Source of the DNA: a virus
Virus record (IMG/VR): IMGVR_UViG_3300030380_001818
Span: 1-32,969 of that record
Direction: 5' to 3' (one strand)
Length of the DNA: 32,969 bases
A program made the translations under genes and the position numbers. Within the stretch, counting starts at the first letter, position 1, and each line of letters opens with the position of its first letter. The notes beneath the pieces are model-generated. The model did not search any database, was not told where the DNA came from, and saw only the letters and a program-made list of their open reading frames with translations. Positions 1-9,938 of the stretch are shown piece by piece.

Positions 1-1057
1 GAACAGGTTTTTGACACTGATGGTAAATCTTCTTGGAAATTAGAAAAAATTGAGGAAATTTTATATAAAAGTGGTCCAATAAATTTTAGTGAAATAAAAT
101 CTATAACTCGCCCTAGTCAATTACAATCAGTATATGATGTTTTATTAGAGTTAGATGATGATGAAAAAGAAGCACTTGCTAAAGAAATAGGAGAAAGAAG
201 AAGTGCTCTTTCAAGAGTAGAATCTACAGAAAAAAATAGTCAAGAAACATTACTAAGACAAAGAATTAATGGTATTTTAGATGATGATATCGATTTTAAT
301 AAAATTGATTTACAACGTATTATTTTTAAAATTAAAGGCTCTAATATAGATTCAAGAATACAAGATACATTAGTTGGAAGAGCAGAAGAAACTTTTGTAA
401 CAAGATCAATTAGAGAAGCTGAAAGAATATCAAACGCATCTTTAGATGATTTAGAGTATACTCTTAATAAAATAGATTCTGATAAGATTGATATAGGAGC
501 AAGTAAAGAAGCTGCTCAGTTACATACATTATATAGAAAAGCATATAAGATAAATCCTTCAACCGTAACTCGTGAACTTAATACAAGAATCAATGGAATA
601 AAAAATAATACACAGAAAGTAATTGAAACAACTAGATTACAAACAATAGAAGATGCAATAAAAAATAAAATTTCTGTATCTGAAAATGATAAAAGTTTTT
701 ATTTTGATGAAAAATTAAAAGGTCAAGTTATTACTACTAACAATATGTTTGAGTATCCTTCTATTGTAATGGCATTAAATGCTGGCGTTATGCCTAAGCA
801 AACAGTTATTGCGATGGAAAGCACATTAAATAGTAATGATGAAGAGCAAGTGAAAAGCGCATTACAAGTCTTTGAGCAATATTCTAACCTTGATGCTCGA
901 ACAAATGACGGACGAGTAAGCAAGTTTGATTTAATGCGTCAGTCACTTTCGCCAACAGCTTATGCTTTCTACTCTGCGCTAAGTGTTGTTGCTAGAGATG
1001 AGCGAGTTGAGCCTCTTTCTATTGCTTTAGAGTTCAGAGCATACGAGGGAAATATAT
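1..1057. repeat. Left copy of divergent terminal overlap
   Basis: Homologous to 31907-32969 in the same reading frame. The copies differ by many substitutions at the left, with about three quarters of bases matching by eye in the first 120, and by one two-codon indel near 494. They converge to the right and are identical over the last 98 bases (960-1057 against 32872-32969). This fits wrap-around of a circular genome assembled from two co-occurring variants better than a true terminal repeat, which should be identical. Confidence 0.85.
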
Positions 1058-1950
1058 TAGAAGATATAAAACAAGACCTTGGCAAAAGTCTAAACTCAAA
1101 GTTATCAGAAACTCCAATGAGTGATAACTATAAAAAAGAAATTAGTGCTTTTATTCAAATGAAAAAAGTAAGAGGTAATTTAATTACTGATGATCTTATT
1201 AATAATTTAATTGATAATTATACTTCTAAAATGGAAATAGATGAATCTGTAACTGGTAGTTTTGTTGGTGATAAAACTGTTTATGCTAGGAATTTATTTT
1301 ATAGTGATGATGAAATTGTAAAAAATAGAATACTTCTAACAGATACACTGGCTGATTCTGGTCAGTTTGATGATTTGCTTAGAGGTGGAACTGTTGCTGA
1401 TCAATTTATTTCTCAGTTAGGTGCTATCTTGGGTGGAGATATGCTTTTAAGAAGTGAGTCAGTTGTTGAAGCTTTTACTTCTGGTGTTGCTGCAACTGAA
1501 GAACTAAGTGATAGAGTTCGAATGAGAGCTGGTATGAAAACTCTTAATTTTGATTTAGCTTATAGACCTGTTGTATCTGCTTTTAATGAAGGTGAGCCTG
1601 TTTATGAAGTAGGTTACTTTAACAGAGGTGGTGGATTTATGCCAATTATAATTAATGGCGATCCATTTTTGTTGCAAAAAGAAAGGGAGCAAGAAGATTC
1701 TAAGGCTGCTTTAAGAAACTCAGCTTACAAAAATTATACTGTAGCTTACAATGCTCAAGCACCTTCTAAAGATAGAGCAAGAGCTGAAATTAAATATCTT
1801 GCAACATTAGAACATATGACTGAAGAGTTTTTTGTATCTGGTAAACCATATGGAAAATTTGAAAGAATATTTGGAGATAGCACTACTGCACTCGAAATAT
1901 ATAAAGAGCAACGCAATAAGTATTTAGGTTTTGAGGAGCTTGATAATTAA
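1..1950 (+). CDS. Internal virion (ejection) protein, gp15-like, 3' part
   Basis: The frame is open from base 1 to the stop at 1948-1950, so this is a 5'-truncated gene. An ATG at 745 is only an internal Met. The missing start is the gene at 30821 at the other end: bases 1-1057 match 31907-32969 in the same frame. Joining them predicts about 1013 residues. The product is hydrophilic, rich in Lys/Glu/Asn, with no signal peptide and no recognised catalytic motif. Position between a gp14-like and a gp16-like gene suggests the second ejection protein, which in T7 helps build the DNA-injection conduit. That role is inferred from gene order and size, not from a motif. The stop overlaps the next start (TAATG). 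Confidence 0.7.
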   Translation, partial: EQVFDTDGKSSWKLEKIEEILYKSGPINFSEIKSITRPSQLQSVYDVLLELDDDEKEALAKEIGERRSALSRVESTEKNSQETLLRQRINGILDDDIDFNKIDLQRIIFKIKGSNIDSRIQDTLVGRAEETFVTRSIREAERISNASLDDLEYTLNKIDSDKIDIGASKEAAQLHTLYRKAYKINPSTVTRELNTRINGIKNNTQKVIETTRLQTIEDAIKNKISVSENDKSFYFDEKLKGQVITTNNMFEYPSIVMALNAGVMPKQTVIAMESTLNSNDEEQVKSALQVFEQYSNLDARTNDGRVSKFDLMRQSLSPTAYAFYSALSVVARDERVEPLSIALEFRAYEGNILEDIKQDLGKSLNSKLSETPMSDNYKKEISAFIQMKKVRGNLITDDLINNLIDNYTSKMEIDESVTGSFVGDKTVYARNLFYSDDEIVKNRILLTDTLADSGQFDDLLRGGTVADQFISQLGAILGGDMLLRSESVVEAFTSGVAATEELSDRVRMRAGMKTLNFDLAYRPVVSAFNEGEPVYEVGYFNRGGGFMPIIINGDPFLLQKEREQEDSKAALRNSAYKNYTVAYNAQAPSKDRARAEIKYLATLEHMTEEFFVSGKPYGKFERIFGDSTTALEIYKEQRNKYLGFEELDN

Positions 1951-4900
1951 TGGAAATTACTGTTCCTAAAGCTTTACCATTTAATACTGGTGGTCGTCTT
2001 CCTAAAACAGAAGCGCCAACTTTGGGTGAAACTGGTAATGCTCAGTATGGAAAAATTTTTAATCCAATAAAAAATCAGTTAAATTTTTATACTAGAACAA
2101 GTACTTATGATCCTGATTCTCAAGAAAGAATTGAGGACTTTATAAAAGTAAATGAATTAAATGAAAATGATGCTCGTTATTTAAGAAGTTTTGGGATTGG
2201 TTCTCCAGAAAACTTTTCTGCTGCACTTAAATTTATTGAGAATAGAAGAAAAAATTATAGTGTTTTAAATAGGTCAACAGGTTTAAATTTATTTGTTACT
2301 GATCCTAGTTTGCATGTATCATTGGGAATTCCTGCTGGTGGAATACTTGCTTCAAAGTATTTAAAAAGTACACTTGCTAATGTAAGTCAAGCTGCAAGCT
2401 TGGCAGAGCGTTCTTATTTTGCTTATCCAAAGCATGCTTCTTCAATTTTACAAGATGCTGCTCGAGCTAAATTAATTCTAAGAAATGCTCCAGTTGATTT
2501 AGCAAAGCTTGGTGCATTGGATGCTGCTGTTGTAGAAGGAAGTATAAGTCTTACTGACGCATTAAGCGAAATAAGTGAGGGTGAAGACCCAGTAGAAGAG
2601 CTTACTAATGCAGCTTTATGGACTATGGGGTCAACAGCTATTGGTGGTACTTTAGGTTATACACTTGGCCTTGCTGTTCCTAGACCGCAAGCAGCTAAAA
2701 CAAGAAAGCAAAACTTTAATAATAATTATAAAGATTATTTAAAGAGCATTTCCGAAAACCCTTTAAATCGTAGTGCAGAATTACAAAAAAGTTATGATGC
2801 AGAAAACATTAACAATAAAAAATTTAATAAAGTTTTTGATGAAATAAAAGAATTAGAAAATCAACTTTCAAAGTTAAATAATGCTTTGCAAGATTTAGAT
2901 ATTGATAAAGCAAAAAAACTTGCAAACAAACAAAAAAAACAACGAAAAAAAATTAAAACAGAAACAAAAAAATTAAAAACAGAATTAGAAAAATATGGAA
3001 AAGAAAATCAACGTATTCTGAAAGAAAGAGAAAATATAAAAGAAAAAAAAGGCAAACAAGACATTTCTTATTCTGGAGATTGGTTTACTAATTCTTGGTT
3101 TATGAAAGCTGTTCCTACACCAGTTAGAACTACAATACAAGATAAAAAATTACCTGACTTTGCAAAAGAAGAAATGCTTGATCTTGGTGGTGATAATGGC
3201 ATGCCATTTATTATGAATCAAATTGGTAAAAGTGCTGGTAACTCTGCTTTTACTGAAATTGGTCGTAGACAAGGTGATTGGTTTCAAGCTCTTGATGTTA
3301 TTAATAGAGATTATAGAAAAGTAAGTCCTAGAGGTTTTGCTGAGTTTTTTAATGTGCCAGTTGGTGAGTATTATGAGCGTATTCGCCGCAAAATAGGAAA
3401 AGATAGTTTTGCTCCTGATGAATGGTACACTCGTATTGGTCAGCTAATGATTGATGAAGTTCCTTATGAAAAGATGACTCCAGAAGAAGCCAGCTCGGTA
3501 CAAGCTGCACGTACCTTCTTTGAAAAGTATGCAAAAGAGCTAGAAGAAGAAGGCTTAATAAATGCAAAGGATGTATTTGAAGACAGCTATTTAAAGAATG
3601 TTGGTCGTCAAATGAAACTTCAAAGCGTAACTCAAAGTATTATTGCACAAAATAAAAAATGGATGACTCCTCAGCGAGACAGTCTTGCAAAAGATATAGA
3701 GAAAGTAACAAACAAACTAAAACAACTAAATAGAACAGCAACAACAAAAGGTCTTACAAAGGATCAGGTTAAGTTTAAAAAAGATTTAGAAGATGAACTT
3801 GTTATGAAGCAAGATGTTATTGGTAAGTTTGATGATGCTTTTGACAAAATTAATAATGCTAAAGATGTAGAAGAACTTGCTTTGCTTTATAACCAGCTTG
3901 ATTTAACGCCTCTTATGAGGTCTGCATTAAAAGATATTTCTAAAGCTATAGATGAAACAAGAGGTCGAATAGACAATGCTCTTGAGCTTTTAGAACGTGG
4001 CGTTAGCAAAGAATCTACTGGTAATTATTTAATGAGAATATTTAACCGTAGAGCTATTGAGGCTGATCGTGATGGTTTTAAAGCTATTTTGTATAAATGG
4101 TTTAAAGAAAACAATGAAGTTATTGTAAAAGGTGATGATGGATTATTTAAGTTTCAAGAGCTTTCTACTGAACCTGCTGCTGTTGAGCGAAGAGTTAATG
4201 AAACTATAGAGAATATTTTAGGTGAAACTGATGAAGATGCTATTGATGCAATCTTTACAGGTTTTGGTCGTAGTGGTCCACTTGTATCAAGAAGATTAAA
4301 TATTCCTAATGCTTTAGTAAAAGATTTTATTGTGACAGACATTAAGGAATTAATGATTGCTTACACCAATAGAGTTGCACCTAGAATTGAATATCATAAA
4401 CGGTTTCGTAATCCAGAAACAGGTAAGATAATGACACTTGAGGCTCGGCTAGATTACTATCGAACTAGGCTACAGAATGAAGGCGTTGACGAAAAAACAA
4501 TAAATAAATTTATTAAGAACTTTGTTGCAGTTTATGATCAGGTTGTAGGAACAAAGTTAAAGCGTCCTGATGCTATAGATACAAAGATTGCTGATTTTCT
4601 TAGAACAGCTACAAGTTGGACATTTTTAGGTGGCTCAGGTTTTGCTGCTGTTGCTGACTCTGCATCAATACTTATGGATCATGAGCTAAATGCTATTGGT
4701 CGTACTTTCTTAGGAATGATGGATGATCTTTCTTTGAAGATGGCAAAGAGAGAACTTAACCTTGCTGGTGAAGCTTTAGAATTTGTCCGAGGAACTACTC
4801 ATTTAAAATATATGGAAAGCCTTACTAATGATGTATTTAGTAAAACTATTCCAGATAAGCTAAACAATGTTTTCTATACTTTTAATGGACTTGGGCCAGT

Positions 4901-5840
4901 AACAGTTGCCATAAAGACTTTGGATGGTTTGCTTCGAGGTCATACTATTATTGATTCTTCTTTGCGTCTAGTTGCTGGAAAGCCAACAAAGTTTGATACT
5001 GAATTTTTAGCTAGGTATAATATTACTCCTGATCTTGCTAGACGTATTACAGAATCACCTTATGAGCAGAGTCAAGGTAAGCTATATTTACCAAACACAG
5101 AAGCTTGGACTGATGAAGAAGCAGTAAAGGCATTTCGTAATGCTTTGAACTCTGGTGTTATGAATAGGGTTATTATGGGTACACCTGCTGATAAACCTAT
5201 TGTTATGGGTGGCGTTGCATATATTCCAGAAAGTTTAGCAAGGACTTTACCTTTTGATTTACCTATTGACCCAAGGGTTCAAGGATATAGGCGTGTAGAG
5301 AGTGGTCTTCTTTCTTTGCCTTTTACTTTTTACAGTTACACAATGGGTGCTTTGAGTAAGATAACAGCAAATCATGCGTCTGGCTCAGTGCGTAATCGTT
5401 TGTCTCATGTGGCTGCTGCTATGGGTCTTGGCTATATGATTGTAAGTGTTCGAACTCCTAACTGGGCTTGGGATGATATGGATATAGAAGACAAAATTAT
5501 GCGTTCTTTTGACTTCTCTGGGCTTGCAGCAATTTACAGTGACATGGGTTACAGGGCGCTTGCTATGTATAGTGAAATGGGTTTTGAAAATAACTTTCCT
5601 ATTCAGCCTAAATTCCAAGCTGATCCTGATCCATTAGGGGCTTTAGTTTCTATTGGTGGTTCACCTGCTGATTGGAGTTATGAAGTAATAACTTCTCTTG
5701 GGCAAATGATAAAAGGTGATGTTCAAGATGGAGCAAAGGGTTTAATTAAGGTAACTCCTTTAATTGAGACTCTTGTTACTGGTGATATTATTAAAGATAC
5801 AGCGAAGGATGCCGTAGGCTTTCTTCCTAATAGGCCGTAA
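1950..5840 (+). CDS. Large internal virion protein, gp16-like ejection protein
   Basis: 1296 residues, close in size to the T7 gp16 class, starting with TAATG overlap to the previous gene. A Lys/Glu-rich coiled coil is clear at about residues 290-370. Hydrophobic glycine-rich stretches near residues 118-145 and 225-245, and more between about 880 and 1170, could insert in membranes. I see no soluble lytic transglycosylase motif at the N-terminus, unlike T7 gp16. It is followed directly by the tail fibre gene, as expected for the last ejection protein. Expected role: leaves the virion early in infection and forms part of the channel that carries DNA across the cell envelope. The function is inferred from position and length; no enzyme activity is claimed. 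Confidence 0.72.
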   Translation: MEITVPKALPFNTGGRLPKTEAPTLGETGNAQYGKIFNPIKNQLNFYTRTSTYDPDSQERIEDFIKVNELNENDARYLRSFGIGSPENFSAALKFIENRRKNYSVLNRSTGLNLFVTDPSLHVSLGIPAGGILASKYLKSTLANVSQAASLAERSYFAYPKHASSILQDAARAKLILRNAPVDLAKLGALDAAVVEGSISLTDALSEISEGEDPVEELTNAALWTMGSTAIGGTLGYTLGLAVPRPQAAKTRKQNFNNNYKDYLKSISENPLNRSAELQKSYDAENINNKKFNKVFDEIKELENQLSKLNNALQDLDIDKAKKLANKQKKQRKKIKTETKKLKTELEKYGKENQRILKERENIKEKKGKQDISYSGDWFTNSWFMKAVPTPVRTTIQDKKLPDFAKEEMLDLGGDNGMPFIMNQIGKSAGNSAFTEIGRRQGDWFQALDVINRDYRKVSPRGFAEFFNVPVGEYYERIRRKIGKDSFAPDEWYTRIGQLMIDEVPYEKMTPEEASSVQAARTFFEKYAKELEEEGLINAKDVFEDSYLKNVGRQMKLQSVTQSIIAQNKKWMTPQRDSLAKDIEKVTNKLKQLNRTATTKGLTKDQVKFKKDLEDELVMKQDVIGKFDDAFDKINNAKDVEELALLYNQLDLTPLMRSALKDISKAIDETRGRIDNALELLERGVSKESTGNYLMRIFNRRAIEADRDGFKAILYKWFKENNEVIVKGDDGLFKFQELSTEPAAVERRVNETIENILGETDEDAIDAIFTGFGRSGPLVSRRLNIPNALVKDFIVTDIKELMIAYTNRVAPRIEYHKRFRNPETGKIMTLEARLDYYRTRLQNEGVDEKTINKFIKNFVAVYDQVVGTKLKRPDAIDTKIADFLRTATSWTFLGGSGFAAVADSASILMDHELNAIGRTFLGMMDDLSLKMAKRELNLAGEALEFVRGTTHLKYMESLTNDVFSKTIPDKLNNVFYTFNGLGPVTVAIKTLDGLLRGHTIIDSSLRLVAGKPTKFDTEFLARYNITPDLARRITESPYEQSQGKLYLPNTEAWTDEEAVKAFRNALNSGVMNRVIMGTPADKPIVMGGVAYIPESLARTLPFDLPIDPRVQGYRRVESGLLSLPFTFYSYTMGALSKITANHASGSVRNRLSHVAAAMGLGYMIVSVRTPNWAWDDMDIEDKIMRSFDFSGLAAIYSDMGYRALAMYSEMGFENNFPIQPKFQADPDPLGALVSIGGSPADWSYEVITSLGQMIKGDVQDGAKGLIKVTPLIETLVTGDIIKDTAKDAVGFLPNRP

Positions 5841-5851
5841 TTTGTGCGTTG
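5841..5851 (+). promoter_or_regulatory. Late-block motif TTTGTGCRTTG, copy before tail fibre
   Basis: TTTGTGCGTTG begins immediately after the stop of the ejection gene and is followed by a T-rich stretch and the tail fibre RBS. The same 11-mer (R = A or G) occurs at 19055, 22656 and 25876, each ahead of a late gene block. No clear sigma70 -10 box lies at standard spacing, so it may bind an activator or mark RNA processing. TTGTG here can also pair with CACAA at 5872-5876. Confidence 0.5.
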
Positions 5852-5895
5852 ATCTTTTTTTATTTTTAAAACACAAGGAAATAACGAGGTGACAT

Positions 5896-8800
5896 ATGGC
5901 TATTTCTTTATCTGATAACGATCCAAGAGTAAGGTACACAGCAACTAGCGGTCAAACTGTGTTTGCTGTACCTTTTGAGTTTTTTGACAATGATGATCTT
6001 GATGTGTTCGAAGAAGATACATCTGGAACAGTAACGCAAAAAACATTAACAACGCATTACAGTGTTAGTGGTGGCAGTGGCTCAACAGGTAATATTACCT
6101 TTGGAACTGGTATTACTTTAAATCACATTATAACTATTGTTAGAAACATTGACATTGAGCGTGTTACTGATTTTACTGGTGGTTCTGCAATTAACAGAGC
6201 TGCATTGAATGAGCAGCTTGATAAGTTAACAGCAATTACTTCTGATATTAAAGATGTAACAACAAGAACATTGCGTCTTGCTGACTCTGATGCTGATGCA
6301 AGTTTAGTTCTGCCAAATGCTAGTTCTCGTGCTAATAAATTATTTGGGTTTGATGCTAGTGGAAACTTAGTTGTTTCTAGTGGTGCTGATTTTGATCTTA
6401 CTATTGATGATATGGTAGTTGATACATTTACTATTGCTTATTCTGGGAGTCCAGGGGCAGGAACTTTTTTTAGAGTAAATGCAGATACAGATTCTCAATT
6501 AATTTCTGAAAATGGTGTTGCAATTCTTCAATCTAATAAAGGTTCTGGTGTTGGTAAAATATTATTAGATGGTAATACAACTCATGTTGTAGATATTATT
6601 GCTACTGGTGGTAGCACTAGGCTTACTTCTGGTGATGTTTTAGTAGACTCTTCTGGAGATATTACCTTAGATGCTGATGGTGGTGAAATATTTTTAAAAG
6701 ATGGTGGCTCAACTAAGTTTACATTTAGGGTAAGTGCGGCAGGGAACAGAATACTTGCTGATAGTGGTTTAACTATTGAAACTAGCGTAGGGCCTATTAG
6801 TCTTAAACCACAGTTAAGTTATGTAGATTTTTTAACAAACTCTGGCGCTCAGTCTATTCAGTTGCAATCTACAACTACTCCTGAGATTAGATTTTATCAG
6901 AATAGTAATACTTTAGATTTAGCCGTTGATACTCTGGATGGAACTAGAACTCTTACCTTACCTAATGCTACTGACACATTAGTAGGTAAGGCAACAACAG
7001 ACACACTTACAAACAAGACGCTTACAAGTGCTGTGTTAAATACTGGTGTATCTGGTACAGCTATAAAAGATGAGGATAATATGTCCTCGAACTCTGCAAC
7101 TCATTTAGCAACACAACAGTCAATTAAAGCTTATGTTGATTCTCAAGTAACGGCTAGTGGTGATATTAGTGGGGTGACTGCTGGTACAGGTTTATCAGGC
7201 GGTGGTTCAAGTGGTATAGTTACGTTAAATATTGATTCAACTGTAACAACGTTAACAGGAACACAAACACTTTCTAATAAAACATTAGCTGCCCCTGCAA
7301 TGACAGGAACTTCAACATTTGGTGGAACGGACGGAGTAAGTATTTCTCAAGGTGCTATATCAATTAAGAATGGTGGCGCACAATCTTATGTAGATTTTTA
7401 TTGTGAGTCTAGCAATGCTCATCGTGCTAGAGTTCAAGCCCCTGCTCATTCTGATTTTAGTGGCAACATTACACTTACGCTTCCTGCTACTACAGATACA
7501 CTTGTAGGTAAAACAACCACAGATACGCTTACTAACAAAACACTAACATCAGCCGTTTTAAATACTGGGGTAAGTGGAACGGCAATCAAAGACGAAGATA
7601 ACCTTGCTTCGAACAGTGCTACGCATTTAGCTACTCAACAAAGTATTAAGGCTTACGTTGATGCTCAGGTTTCAGGGGGTGGCGCAGGAAACTTATCTAC
7701 TGTTCTTGGCATTGGTAATACTACTAGTGGTAATAATATTGTTTTTGGTGATAGCTCTGGAGCTTCTGATGATAGATTAGTTTTTGGGGCAGGGTCAGAC
7801 TTACAGATTTACCATGATGGTAATTCAAAGATAGCTGACGTTGGCGATGGCAAGCTAGAGCTTCATTCGAACGGAACTGGTGTGTTTATCCAAAAGGGTG
7901 CAACTGAATATATGGCTCAGTTCCTTACTGACGGTGCGGTTAAACTTTACTACGATAATTCTAACAAACTTGAGACTACATCTTCTGGCATAACTGTAAC
8001 TGGCAACATAGCTAATGCTTCTGGTGACCTTACTCTTGATATAGCAGGGGATTTAGTTTTCAACGCTGATGGCGGTAATTTTGTATATCAAGATGGTAGT
8101 GATAACATTGGAGAGCTTGCAAATCATAGCGGTGATTTTGGGGTTAATTCACTAGGACAAGATAAAGATATTCTTTTTAAAGGCAATGATGGTGGCTCAA
8201 CTATTACGGCACTGACCCTTGATATGAGTGAGGGAGGAAAGGCTGCGTTCAATGCAGGGGCTACATTTGGCAATCATTTAGAAATAGATGCAGGGTCTAG
8301 TGGAATGATAGACTTTGGCGACCTTAGTGGTGGTTACGGTAGACTTTATGCTGACAGTGGCGGTACATATATTGGGTCTAAAAGTAACGATGATTTAATC
8401 CTAAGAACTAATAACCATGAGCGTGTCAGGATAGATACATCAGGTCGGGTTGGTATTGGAGTAACCCCTTATTCAGATTCAACTGGTTATTCTTTACAAA
8501 TAGGAGGTACATCCCAGTCATTTATTAGTATTCATAATACTACTACAGGAAATACTGTAAATGACGGTTTTACATTAGGTAATGATGCTAATGCTGTTTA
8601 CATAAATAATAGAGAAAACACACCAATAAAGTTTTATACTACCAACACAGAACGTATGCGTATTGATAGCTCAGGTCGTGTACTGGTGGGCAAAACTGCT
8701 ACAAACTATCAAACAGTAGGTGTTGAGGCCAAACCTGACGGAAGCCTATTTGCAACTGCTTCAAATAATGGCCCATTTGTTGCTACAAGAAAATCAAGTG

Positions 8801-9381
8801 ATGGCAATATTGCTTCTTTTTATAAAGACAGCACTTTAGTGGGAAGTATTTTAACTTCTGGCGGTACTACTGCGTACGCAGGAAATTCACACGGTATCAT
8901 GTTAAATGGTTCAACTGTTGCACCTTCTAATAACTCAGGTAGTCGTGTTGATGCCACTATGAATGTAGGCTCCTCATCTTATAGATTTCATACTGGTTTT
9001 TTCTCAAATGGTACATCAAGTTCATCTGACCAAAATGAAAAACAAAACATTGCAGAGTTAACAGCGACAGAGCTTGCAGTATCTAAACGACTAGCAAAAA
9101 CATTTAGAACTTATCGAAGAATAGATGCTGTTGAGGTAAAGGGTGACAATGCTCGAACACACACAGGTACAATAGCGCAACAAGTTCATGCAGCATTTGC
9201 AGCTGAGGGTTTAGATGCTGCTAAATATGGTATGTACATGTCTGACACTTGGACTAATGACGATGGCAATGAACAAACAAGACTGATGATTAGATACGAA
9301 GAACTGCTTTCGTTTATTAGCGCAGGGGCAGACCAAAGATTAACAGATATTGAAACAAGACTAGCAGCATTAGAAGGATAA
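5896..9381 (+). CDS. Tail fibre with T7-type N-terminus and S74 chaperone
   Basis: 1161 residues. Residues 1 to about 130 resemble the T7 tail fibre N-terminal domain (opening MAISLSDNDPRVRY), which attaches the fibre to the tail. The middle is Gly/Ser/Thr/Asp-rich, as in beta-structured trimeric fibres, and contains a 59-residue segment present twice (360-418 and 534-592). From about residue 1044 (SDQNEKQNI...) to the end is an intramolecular chaperone of the peptidase S74 family, which in relatives helps the trimer fold and then cuts itself off. The C-terminus (ETRLAALE) looks like a short coiled coil. The start is supported by GAGGTGA upstream of ATG 5896. It should act in host-surface recognition; the receptor cannot be inferred. 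Confidence 0.92.
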   Translation: MAISLSDNDPRVRYTATSGQTVFAVPFEFFDNDDLDVFEEDTSGTVTQKTLTTHYSVSGGSGSTGNITFGTGITLNHIITIVRNIDIERVTDFTGGSAINRAALNEQLDKLTAITSDIKDVTTRTLRLADSDADASLVLPNASSRANKLFGFDASGNLVVSSGADFDLTIDDMVVDTFTIAYSGSPGAGTFFRVNADTDSQLISENGVAILQSNKGSGVGKILLDGNTTHVVDIIATGGSTRLTSGDVLVDSSGDITLDADGGEIFLKDGGSTKFTFRVSAAGNRILADSGLTIETSVGPISLKPQLSYVDFLTNSGAQSIQLQSTTTPEIRFYQNSNTLDLAVDTLDGTRTLTLPNATDTLVGKATTDTLTNKTLTSAVLNTGVSGTAIKDEDNMSSNSATHLATQQSIKAYVDSQVTASGDISGVTAGTGLSGGGSSGIVTLNIDSTVTTLTGTQTLSNKTLAAPAMTGTSTFGGTDGVSISQGAISIKNGGAQSYVDFYCESSNAHRARVQAPAHSDFSGNITLTLPATTDTLVGKTTTDTLTNKTLTSAVLNTGVSGTAIKDEDNLASNSATHLATQQSIKAYVDAQVSGGGAGNLSTVLGIGNTTSGNNIVFGDSSGASDDRLVFGAGSDLQIYHDGNSKIADVGDGKLELHSNGTGVFIQKGATEYMAQFLTDGAVKLYYDNSNKLETTSSGITVTGNIANASGDLTLDIAGDLVFNADGGNFVYQDGSDNIGELANHSGDFGVNSLGQDKDILFKGNDGGSTITALTLDMSEGGKAAFNAGATFGNHLEIDAGSSGMIDFGDLSGGYGRLYADSGGTYIGSKSNDDLILRTNNHERVRIDTSGRVGIGVTPYSDSTGYSLQIGGTSQSFISIHNTTTGNTVNDGFTLGNDANAVYINNRENTPIKFYTTNTERMRIDSSGRVLVGKTATNYQTVGVEAKPDGSLFATASNNGPFVATRKSSDGNIASFYKDSTLVGSILTSGGTTAYAGNSHGIMLNGSTVAPSNNSGSRVDATMNVGSSSYRFHTGFFSNGTSSSSDQNEKQNIAELTATELAVSKRLAKTFRTYRRIDAVEVKGDNARTHTGTIAQQVHAAFAAEGLDAAKYGMYMSDTWTNDDGNEQTRLMIRYEELLSFISAGADQRLTDIETRLAALEG
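6973..7149 (+). repeat. 59-codon tail-fibre repeat, copy 1
   Basis: Encodes residues 360-418, from DTLVGK to KAYVDSQV. Copy 2 at 7495-7671 has the same length and 55 of 59 identical residues. The two DNA copies differ at many third-codon positions, so the duplication is old and the protein sequence is constrained. Confidence 0.9.
7495..7671 (+). repeat. 59-codon tail-fibre repeat, copy 2
   Basis: Encodes residues 534-592. Only four residues differ from copy 1 (A/T, M/L, S/A, S/A). The shorter theme TLTNKTL or TLSNKTL also appears between the two copies near 7267-7287, suggesting a modular shaft unit. Confidence 0.9.
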
Positions 9382-9385
9382 CATT

Positions 9386-9688
9386 ATGGCAATAACTTAT
9401 ACTTGGACTATTTCCACAGTTGAAAGAACTACAGCAACGGGCGGTATTGATACAATACATTGGCGATGCAGCGCGGTTGACGGCGACCATTCAACATCTG
9501 TTTATGGCACAGTAGGTTGTACGCCTGACCCATCTGCTTCCGACTTCATTGCTTATGACAAAGTAACAGAAGCTAATTGTATTGCATGGGCGCAATCCGG
9601 TGTTGGTAAGGACGATACTGAAGCTGCACTTGCGGCTGAAATTGCGCTACTGAAAGCGCCAACCCAAGCTACGGGGGTTCCGTGGTAA
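9386..9688 (+). CDS. Conserved small phage protein after the tail fibre
   Basis: 100 residues, start ATG five bases after the tail fibre stop. It opens MAITYTWTIST, has Thr/Asp-rich middle sequence (VDGDHSTSVYGTVG) and ends GVPW. I recognise the overall pattern (YTWTIS at the N-terminus, G-x-PW at the C-terminus) from hypothetical proteins next to tail genes in marine phages. No catalytic motif or membrane segment. It may be a small virion or tail-associated protein because of its position, but this is not shown. Confidence 0.75.
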   Translation: MAITYTWTISTVERTTATGGIDTIHWRCSAVDGDHSTSVYGTVGCTPDPSASDFIAYDKVTEANCIAWAQSGVGKDDTEAALAAEIALLKAPTQATGVPW

Positions 9689-9709
9689 TTTAACTAGAAG
9701 GAGTTAAGA

Positions 9710-9928
9710 ATGACTGAAGAAAAAAAGGTCATGATTGATGACGTAGAATACAAAGAAAGCGAACTATCAGACGAGTCAAAGGTTTGCATAAATCACATTG
9801 GTTCTTTGGACCAGAAGATTGCATCGGCTCAGTTTAATTTAGTTCAATTACAAGTTGGTCGAGATAGTTTTATGGAAAAGCTTTCTAAATCATTAGAGCC
9901 AACAGACGAAACAGAAGTAGTAAATTAA
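9710..9928 (+). CDS. Small conserved phage protein (DUF6447-like pattern)
   Basis: 72 residues with RBS AAGGAG upstream of ATG. It begins with a short beta-type segment (VMIDDVEYKESELSDES) and continues as an amphipathic helix (IGSLDQKIASAQFNLVQLQ). This pattern, IDGVEY followed by a helical part, is common in small phage proteins near lysis genes. I associate it with DUF6447 from memory, so the family name is tentative. Function unknown. It lies between a tail-associated gene and the lysis cassette, co-directional with both. Confidence 0.7.
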   Translation: MTEEKKVMIDDVEYKESELSDESKVCINHIGSLDQKIASAQFNLVQLQVGRDSFMEKLSKSLEPTDETEVVN

Positions 9929-9938
9929 TAGGTATGTT

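Noticed and set aside
1-1057. Direct terminal repeat as in T7
   Set aside because: The copies are not identical and contain an indel, unlike a duplicated packaging end.
745-1950. ATG at 745 as the start of a separate 401-residue gene
   Set aside because: The frame is open from base 1 and matches the 5' part of the gene that begins at 30821, so 745 is an internal Met.
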